From contig CM056573.1 in NCBI GenBank assembly GCA_029721435.1, positions 4,331,501 through 4,395,500 of the forward strand: a stretch of DNA of 64,000 nt, in the 5' to 3' direction. Positions 59,701 through 64,000 of the stretch are shown in pieces; position 1 is the stretch's first letter, and each line of letters opens with the position of its first letter. The notes under the pieces are model-generated. The model worked only from the letters and a program-made list of their open reading frames with translations, was not told where the DNA came from and did no database searches. The translations under genes and the position numbers were made by a program. This DNA comes from Gymnothorax reevesii (Eukaryota > Chordata > Actinopteri > Anguilliformes > Muraenidae).

Positions 59701-62480
59701 ATCATGAAACAAATATTCTTTCCAAAAACAATTGTGTCACATTTACTGGATGTTCTTTGATTACTTTAAGCAGCCTCCCACAGCCAAGAAATCTATGTGT
59801 GTAATGGGGTTGAAAAGAAAGAACATGGAAAGATATCTGAAACCATTCCTCCATGCAGAATCTCTCCGAGTCCTTCAAATTTCTAGGTCCAAATTTATAG
59901 ACTCTCCTAATCAGCTCGTTTTCACCTGGGTTTTGGTCAGGGAACTGGGATGGCCTGGCAAAAACCTTGATTCTGAGGTTGATGATCAATTTCGATGGAT
60001 GCCCTGAGTCATTGTCGCGTTGGGAAAATCCAACTGTGAGACAGTTTAAGCTGTCAAACAGATGTCCACTTGCATTTCATCTCAGCTGGGCCTGAGTGGA
60101 ATCCATGACAATATGCCTCCTAACATGGCGTAAGGGCCTTAGGATGAAAAACAGCCTCACAACATCATATATACACCATCATTCTTCAGACTTGGGATGG
60201 GGTTCTTTAAGAAGTGATCATTTTATTTTTACACCAAACCTATCTCTGGTGTTAAATTACCAGAGCTCAAATTTGGTCTCATCTGACCATAGAAACCAGT
60301 CCCATCTTTTACTGTTTGGCAAATTAGGCGCAAGAGTTTGTTTTTGATGAAAACAGAGGCTTGTGACTGGCAGCCCTCCCAAACATCCAATAGTTATGTA
60401 GATGGTATCCGTTGGTGTTCTGGAGACTTCCTGATGCCCACATATGATAGCTAATAAATACCAGTCAACGAAATACCAAGACAATCATACTAGATTCTGA
60501 ATCAACCCAATAAATAACATTTTGTCATGGCCTAGTGAAAATTTGGAGCAAGTTTGATCCAAATGTACCCCCTGACAAGAAGTTGAAAATGCATCTGCTC
60601 TCCGAGGATAGTGTAGCTATACTGAATCATGAATCAACTGGAAAATAACACCATGAGAAAGACATTTGCACCACGTCTGATCAAAATCAGACCAGTGAAA
60701 GTCATAAAAGAATCAGCCAATCATAGACCAGTGCAGCCATATTGGATTTCAAATCAAGCCAAAAAATAACAAAACTTGTTCACGTCCATGAAACAAATAA
60801 ATACACCACATCTGATCCAAATCTGACCAATGGGACTACAGAGGTCAGGGCAGCCATATCGGATGACCGTCACACAGTTGAAGCACATAAAATTATCAAA
60901 TAAATCAACATTTGTTTCAACAAAACGTTTTTTTTTTTTTTGGAAGATGTCCTCCGGATCAAAGAAGAAAAGGACCATCCAGACTGTTACCAGCAACAAA
61001 TCTGAAAGCCATGCTCTGTCATGATCTGGGGTTAGATCGCTGCCCTTACCTTGGGTACCTTGCATTTCTGTGACGGCATCATTAATACTGAAAAGTAAAC
61101 AGATGTTGGCGCACTTGCCGCCTTCAAGACAAATTTTTTTCCAGGGACACCCATGCAAATTTTAACAAGAATCGCAAAATATCCCAAAGGTATGGCTGCA
61201 TAAAAAGAGGGTGCAGGTGCTGGACTGGCCTGCCTACAATCCTGACTGGTCCCCAGAGAGAACGTACAACATATTTTGAGATGCTGTTCCTCACCTTCAG
61301 ACTATTCACAGAAAGAACTGGACAAAACCAAACCAGGAACAGTTCATTACTTGGTGTGAGATGGAATATCATTCAGTCTTGTGAAAAGGAATGGCAACAT
61401 TAAAAATGGCAAAAACTTCACTTATCTCAACTTTTTTGAAATATGATACAGGATCAAAATTGAAAGAAGGGTTTATATTCAAAAATCAATTAAATTTATG
61501 AGCTGATACAAAAAATAATGTGTAAAGTATTATTTTCAAAGTAATGGGCGACAGATCATGCTTCATTTACAAATCACTGCTTTTTGTTTCTATTTTAATT
61601 CAGCCTGCCATCCCAACTTTGTCAGATTTGAGCTGTACAAAATAAAATATGTCTGATGTTTGTCTGCATATGTCTCCTGAATGGATAATTATACTTACAG
61701 TGTTGACTGAGGTGCAGGAGGTAAACAGACGCAGACTGCTGCAGCTCAAGATTCTCAGACATTGCTAAAGTGTTAAGTGCGTGAAGACTCTCATTGTCAA
61801 GCCGAATAGATTCACAACCTGGAAAAAACAGACCCTATTAACAATATTGCAGGAACAAAATGAGGCCAATATTCATCCAGAAACTGTGGCCATAGTCAGT
61901 CTGCTCCTAAGAAGCTTATTGGCTATCTATGCACAGTTGTACATCTGTTTACAATACCCCAGCAGATGCAATATAGGCTTTATTCGCTACATCCGGCGCG
62001 TTCAATTCAATAAGCAGCATATTGCGAATTATAAAAATGAAAAAGTTCATGACTTTAGAAACTACAAATGTCTTGTAGCCAACAGGGCACGGGGTATAGG
62101 TCGAAAAACGGGTTTCTAGCGAAGTGTGCTCTCTAACTGCACCTCTGTTTAAGGAACAATTTCTCAGCCGGACTGCCTGTGAAATTAAATAGCGCAAATA
62201 GACAGTGAGCAACATGTTAACGTGAACCGCACCGGTTCCACACACCGGAGTCCAGGTGCCGCACCAGTCTCTCCGCCGCCAGCCTCTCCTGCTGCCTCAC
62301 AGGGCGCGTACAGGACCCCCTCGGGGTCACTCCTTCTCTCTTCAGCCTCACACAGCAGCACTGGTTCAGTCTCTGAATGCAGACTTTGATCTTTCCAATG
62401 ACCTCCCTGGACAGGCTTCGCATGTGAGTGAAGACGTCCTCCGCCAACCGAGCGCATCCTTCACACAACACGGCGCTCAT
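47679..62480 (-). CDS. Vac8-like armadillo-repeat protein, complete 14-exon gene
   Basis: Minus-strand exons in order: 62246-62480, 61699-61818, 59017-59136, 56568-56687, 55486-55608, 54798-54880, 54590-54715, 51748-51793, 51486-51619, 50993-51124, 50740-50845, 48949-49083, 48603-48722, 47679-47779. They sum to 1701 nt, or 566 residues plus stop. Every junction is GT-AG and phase-consistent, with no internal stop. From about residue 79 to 530 the protein is a run of ARM repeats with phrases such as VQCNSCACMAML, VQRNAVGALLNLTRS and CLRNLAVN. Order, spacing and total length follow yeast Vac8 (578 residues). In yeast, Vac8 is a vacuole-membrane adaptor for inheritance, nucleus-vacuole contacts and autophagy; the fish role is unknown. 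It lacks an MG myristoylation start, but the N-terminus is Cys-rich (Cys6, Cys9, CCC at 41-43), so palmitoylation is conceivable. It converges on fyn. Confidence 0.85.
47780..48602 (-). other. last intron of the Vac8-like gene
   Basis: An 823-bp intron between exons 13 and 14, with no recognised transposon, exon or RNA gene. Confidence 0.5.
48603..48722 (-). CDS. Vac8-like gene, coding exon 13
   Basis: The exon is 120 nt, after cttcctgaag and before gttagt, phase 1 to 1. It codes for VASLLRPHSEAVLAYLLRFL, then QQLGIATLSTLKEG. The YLLRFL phrase lines up with FLIRFL in the last Vac8 repeat. Confidence 0.83.
48949..49083 (-). CDS. Vac8-like gene, coding exon 12
   Basis: The exon is 135 nt, after tccgtttttag and before gtatta, phase 1 to 1. 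It codes for EFMKSHIFENMTADNISGLV, then LSFHAASIVGELGMN, an ARM repeat near the C-terminus. Confidence 0.83.
49330..50150 (-). pseudogene. C-terminal remnant of a non-LTR retrotransposon
   Basis: Minus-strand frames contain VPDFKYLDSNIMHSEEDLQI, then RKCLAWAASNKL. After a frame break come MLYGSEAWT, HRYLDGCYTNLLRGIQNIRW, LPPISARLGQRRTCFAGHCY and LLW. This is the conserved tail after the reverse transcriptase of an endonuclease-type LINE family found in fish and invertebrates. It is broken by stops and lies in an intron of the Vac8-like gene. Confidence 0.7.
50740..50845 (-). CDS. Vac8-like gene, coding exon 11
   Basis: The exon is 106 nt, after gactgtgaag and before gtaaga, phase 0 to 1. It codes for DSLCISRLLKTLSRGEVTEE and then LCIASRLHHLTCL. 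The acceptor tract is weak in pyrimidines. The one used here is the only nearby AG that keeps the frame open. Confidence 0.72.
50993..51124 (-). CDS. Vac8-like gene, coding exon 10
   Basis: The exon is 132 nt, after tgtgtttcag and before gtatct, phase 0 to 0. It codes for DVLAERGLVRAVDELLIH, then SHAAVTTGNLSSTPIGQQ. It is an ARM repeat with the hydrophobic spacing kept. Confidence 0.83.
51486..51619 (-). CDS. Vac8-like gene, coding exon 9
   Basis: The exon is 134 nt. The acceptor chosen is tccctccag, because it keeps the phase; an alternative AG lies five bases on. The donor is CAACAGG|gtaagg. It codes for VQTQEVLMALGCVSPLLSLL, then SEAAITLLSALSLHPPNR, matching the Vac8 block that ends ISIHPLN. 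Confidence 0.82.
51748..51793 (-). CDS. Vac8-like gene, coding exon 8 (46 nt)
   Basis: A very small exon, after cctcttcag and before gtaatg, coding for NSCQACLCLRNLAVN. It restores the conserved CQA-L-LRNLA phrase of the Vac8 family, which would otherwise be missing between exons 7 and 9. Phase is 0 to 1. Confidence 0.82.
51906..52387 (+). mobile_element. tRNA-derived SINE with 20-bp target duplication
   Basis: The head carries RNA polymerase III promoter boxes: A box TAGCTCACTCGG (51912-51923) and B box GGTTCGAGCCC (51967-51977). The body has CTCCGCCCTCGCTCTG and CTTCGGAGGAGAGCC, and the tail is AAATAAATAAAT. Target copies of AAAATAAGCATGATAGAGCT (51886-51905) and the same with two changes (52388-52407) flank it. 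It lies in an intron of the Vac8-like gene, opposite to transcription. Confidence 0.85.
52490..54012 (+). pseudogene. L2-like LINE, 5'-truncated
   Basis: The plus strand shows FVSKILEKVVANQLI, ALLRISHGIMMASD, LVLLDLTAAFNTVDHHIL, CGVPQGSVLGPILFILY and the catalytic YADDLQLFVSF. Then come AIKEWMSCNYLQLNSAKTEV, NLGVIFNQAMNLDCHV and the C-terminal SLHWLPGNLRIHFKVLLLTY and ALHGQAPTYTAELL. Stops interrupt it at several points (for example in FQSGY, after HHIL and after the PILFILY block). The 3' end is ATTACTTACTTAC, a short tandem tail of the L2 kind. It sits in the Vac8-like gene. Confidence 0.85.
54590..54715 (-). CDS. Vac8-like gene, coding exon 7
   Basis: The exon is 126 nt, after aactttcag and before gtagag, phase 0 to 0. 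It codes for FLCCSVLRNVAALPEHHSRM, then a segment ending ILKTLVNLLSSPVEK. It aligns with Vac8 where YYCTTALSNIA and LVSLMDSP occur. Confidence 0.87.
54798..54880 (-). CDS. Vac8-like gene, coding exon 6
   Basis: The exon is 83 nt, after gcttttcag and before gtaaga, ending in phase 0. It codes for ENGVEALCQEGALPVLALLL and then HSADLDVQ. This is the first two helices of an ARM repeat that the next exon completes. Confidence 0.87.
55170..55335 (+). pseudogene. short Tc1-like transposase fragment
   Basis: A plus-strand stretch reads FDEGRFIMA, stop, GRGQSISELARLVGYSPS, similar to the first helix-turn-helix of Tc1-like transposases (the GQSIS-TA-LVGCSRSAV type). Only about 50 codons remain. Confidence 0.4.
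55486..55608 (-). CDS. Vac8-like gene, coding exon 5
   Basis: The exon is 123 nt, after ctcatgacag and before gtacgt, phase 1 to 1. It codes for DASREAIMAAGGVLRILVLA and then VQRNAVGALLNLTRS. The VQRNA-GALLN phrase is nearly the same as in yeast Vac8. Confidence 0.9.
56568..56687 (-). CDS. Vac8-like gene, coding exon 4
   Basis: The exon is 120 nt, after tcctttcag and before gtatgt, phase 1 to 1. It codes for VTREQVVEVGLLEPVLDLL, then VQCNSCACMAMLAMS. The GLLEPVLDLL and VQCN phrases mark a canonical ARM repeat. Confidence 0.88.
56940..57265. repeat. LINE 3'-end-like dispersed repeat
   Basis: The phrases AAGCACTCAGAGAGCGCAGACC, CTTTTTGAGTTATCTTGATAAC, CAAACAAACAAAAACAGACA and CATAACCTCCTTGGCAGAG, followed by an AAT-triplet tail, match the usual 3' end of a common fish LINE family, probably of RTE type. 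The family is not confirmed. Confidence 0.5.
57290..57520. repeat. minisatellite based on CACAAAACAACATTT
   Basis: About ten diverged units of 18-26 bp with ATTTCACAAA, GAGAAAAC and ACAACA in various order. It abuts the LINE-like 3' end and has no coding potential. Confidence 0.65.
57690..58152 (-). pseudogene. L2/Rex-like LINE C-terminal fragment
   Basis: A minus-strand frame of 155 residues: CYLQLRNMAKIRSVLSFED, SLDYCISLFTCVNKNFFNKL, IQNSAARLLTRTNKRAYITP, LHWLPVQFQIDFKILLITFK, LHGMALEYISELL. It is the region after the polymerase motifs of L2-type reverse transcriptases. It is open but strongly 5'-truncated, so it is a dead copy. Confidence 0.85.
59017..59136 (-). CDS. Vac8-like gene, coding exon 3
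   Basis: The exon is 120 nt, after ggtcttgcag and before gtgagt, phase 1 to 1. It codes for LPNEFLKPYPALLRSFDVVV and then QRTISLSLVNMLMDHN, one ARM repeat. Confidence 0.85.
59700..60485 (-). pseudogene. decayed Tc1-like transposon, minus strand
   Basis: Minus-strand translation retains WFLWSDETKFELW, the first catalytic block of Tc1 transposases. Around 59860-60010 are the remains of the FPSQFPDQNPGENELIRR block, which fits WPAQSPDLNPIENLWR. Many frameshifts and stops are present. Confidence 0.65.
60940..61635 (+). pseudogene. decayed Tc1/mariner-type transposase fragment, plus strand
   Basis: Phrases such as VQVLDWPAYNPDWSPERTYN, the third catalytic block of Tc1/mariner transposases with the last acidic residues altered, stand among stops. 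SFAKFCH-like and TKPNQEQFITW phrases follow. The termini were not identified. It lies in intron 2 of the Vac8-like gene. Confidence 0.5.
61699..61818 (-). CDS. Vac8-like gene, coding exon 2
   Basis: The exon is exactly 120 nt, after ttttttccag and before gtaagt, phase 1 to 1. It codes for LHALNTLAMSENLELQQSAS and then a short helix, the first ARM-like unit. It matches the position of the Vac8 stretch that reads ALTTLVYS then LQRSAAL. Confidence 0.85.
62246..62480 (-). CDS. Vac8-like gene, coding exon 1
   Basis: It starts at ATG 62480-62478 (MSAVLCEGCARL). The frame is open a little upstream but has no earlier ATG. The donor is CTCCG|gtgtgt (phase 1). It codes for 78 residues before the ARM array, with Cys6, Cys9 and a Cys41-43 cluster and a basic stretch. 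The surrounding sequence is the most GC- and CpG-rich of the gene, as expected near a promoter. Confidence 0.78.
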
Positions 62481-63136
62481 ATTTAGCGAATAACTACTCA
62501 GATCAGTGGACAACCATTTCAGTCTTTATGACGATCACCCAGAACGAGGAGATGAACTGGTTCAGAAGTAGGCAAATGTCATTTCTGCTCAACGACCACC
62601 TCTCCAGATTTAACGAAACATTCCGAGTTATGTAAATTCTATTTAGCATTCCACTCAATTCAAAAGGACGCCATGCAAACGCCAGATTCATCAGTTATCC
62701 TGGAATAAATGACTGAAAACAAAAAGTTATCCGGTCCATGAAGTCCTCGTAAGTCCGCGTTACCAGCGTCTCCTTTCCTGTAAATGAAAACTACTATTCT
62801 CACCCTAATGTTCACAGGTCCGTGTTTTCTTGAAGCGCAACGAGTCCCCCAAATTCAGAAATGCGTCGACGGACTGAAACATGAACATCTCGCCTATCTG
62901 CGGGGTGTCCCTGCCGCTCCCTGCCTGACACGGACTCGGACAGGAGAACAAAGACCCAGTGAGACAACGTTTACCTGCGCGGAGTTACCACGTGACAGAT
63001 GACTGACAGCGTGGATGCTGAATGAATTCAGTCGAAGAGTTTGAATGAAATTCCCCGTCTTTTTCCTCTTTCTTTGCCTACTTGAATTATTACCTGGCCC
63101 CTCCCCTAGGGGGCCAGGTTAAGCAATGATCATGTA
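62481..63136. other. 5' flank of the Vac8-like gene
   Basis: Sequence upstream of the start codon on the minus strand. It is less AT-rich than most of the window and has scattered CpGs between about 62720 and 63000, so a promoter or a non-coding first exon is plausible. I cannot locate a TATA box or a transcription start. Confidence 0.35.
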
Positions 63137-63137
63137 A

Positions 63138-63190
<53 letters not shown>
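63137..63190. repeat. (GT)n microsatellite, about 25 units
   Basis: An uninterrupted TG run from about 63138 to 63189, followed by CTGTCACTCTGTCTGTC. Confidence 0.95.
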
Positions 63191-64000
63191 TGTCACTCTG
63201 TCTGTCAGCCCGTGGCTGGGGCCAGGTCTGCTATCTCTGATTGCCTTGTTTAACCAAGTTTAGGTCAGATTAACACGGTAGGCATATAAGTGGCATATAA
63301 TGGTTATGTCGGGTGTGGGGGAATGATTTTTGAGACAGGTGTGCATACTAAAGATGGACTCTGATATTGTTAAAAGGGAATTGAATCGAGTTGCATCTAT
63401 TGACAGAATCGAGGAAAATTCTGGAAAAGTGAAGAGGAAGGAGGGAAGGGGAAAGTTCGTAATCTTGAATGGAGTAAAGGGGCAGGAAATAAAATGGTTG
63501 GGGATTTAGAGCTCCAAATCCAGTTACAGCTGTATGGTCTCTTGAGTGTTCGATAAAAAAGGAACTTTAAAGCTAAAATCCGTGTTAATGGGCTGTGTAG
63601 GGTAGTATGTAGGCATGCTACTAAAATTTTCAAAATGGTTCTATGCTGAAATGAATTTTTTATTATTATTATTATTTTTATTATTATTTATAAACTTATT
63701 ATTTATAAACTTTCCAATGACACCAAGATCAATTTGATAGGTTAAGAACTGACAAAGTTATTAAACTTTGAAATTGGCTAATGAGGGGTGTAAAATGTCC
63801 TTAGTTTCTATAGAAAAAAATGAGAAATCTGTGACTGAAAACATTTTTGCATAAAATTCTATAACTTTCTTAATTCTTTAGATATTCCTATGAAACTTTC
63901 AGATAATGTTCATTGGAATAGTATCACCTATTCCAAAATGATGAATGAAAACAGAATTGAATTTTGCTGTGCAACCCTCAATGGGGGCGCCATTTCTGGA
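63191..64000. other. non-coding end of the window
   Basis: No exon or transposase was recognised. It holds an ATT-triplet run at about 63659-63690. The phrases with CTATAACTTTCTTAATTCTTT and AATGGGGGCGCCATTT suggest a dispersed repeat of unknown kind. Confidence 0.35.

Overview
The window looks like teleost fish nuclear DNA. It has long, TE-filled introns with GT-AG junctions, many Tc1-like and hAT-like DNA transposons, L1/Tx1-like, L2-like and other non-LTR retrotransposon fragments, a tRNA-derived SINE, and a Gmr1-type Ty3/Gypsy element, a group described from fish and other deuterostomes. I see no bacterial or organellar genes, no rRNA and no CRISPR array. The species cannot be named from the sequence alone.

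Two host genes are present and they converge. (1) Plus strand, 7129-43533: a complete Src-family tyrosine kinase with 11 coding exons and 536 residues. Its unique N-terminal region, SH3, SH2 and kinase domains and C-terminal regulatory tyrosine match FYN, in the T-type form at the alternative exon. Exon lengths (97, 99, 104, 150, 165, 180, 77, 154, 132) are those I recall for the vertebrate Src family, and every splice phase joins. (2) Minus strand, 62480-47679: a 14-exon gene, rebuilt here exon by exon, encoding a 566-residue armadillo-repeat protein. Its repeat order and length follow fungal Vac8 closely. Several exons are exactly 120 nt and hold about one ARM repeat each. It ends about 4 kb from the end of fyn.

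The rest is mostly mobile DNA. Fyn intron 2 holds an antisense, apparently recent Gmr1-like LTR retrotransposon (9688-15594) with two 485-bp LTRs that look identical, a 4-bp target duplication, and a long ORF in which integrase precedes reverse transcriptase. Fyn intron 3 holds an old LINE copy that carries a 572-bp near-perfect palindrome and sits between two blocks of the same divergent tandem repeat. Intron 7 holds a short Tc1-type element that keeps only the DNA-binding half of its transposase. Intron 9 shows apparent three-level nesting: an outer inverted-repeat element, an inner element with CTG duplications, and an L1/Tx1-like LINE. Intron 10 holds a Tc1 copy with an L2-like insert and a 1.5-kb foldback hAT element with perfect 8-bp duplications.

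The interval between the two genes holds hAT-like and Tc1-like relics and a G-rich tandem repeat with G-quadruplex potential. The introns of the armadillo gene hold LINE, SINE and Tc1 relics. I found no new multi-gene system. The points most worth following are the complete Vac8-like vertebrate gene, the young Gmr1-like element, the apparent lack of the second mutually exclusive fyn exon, and the stacked insertions ending close to fyn splice acceptors.
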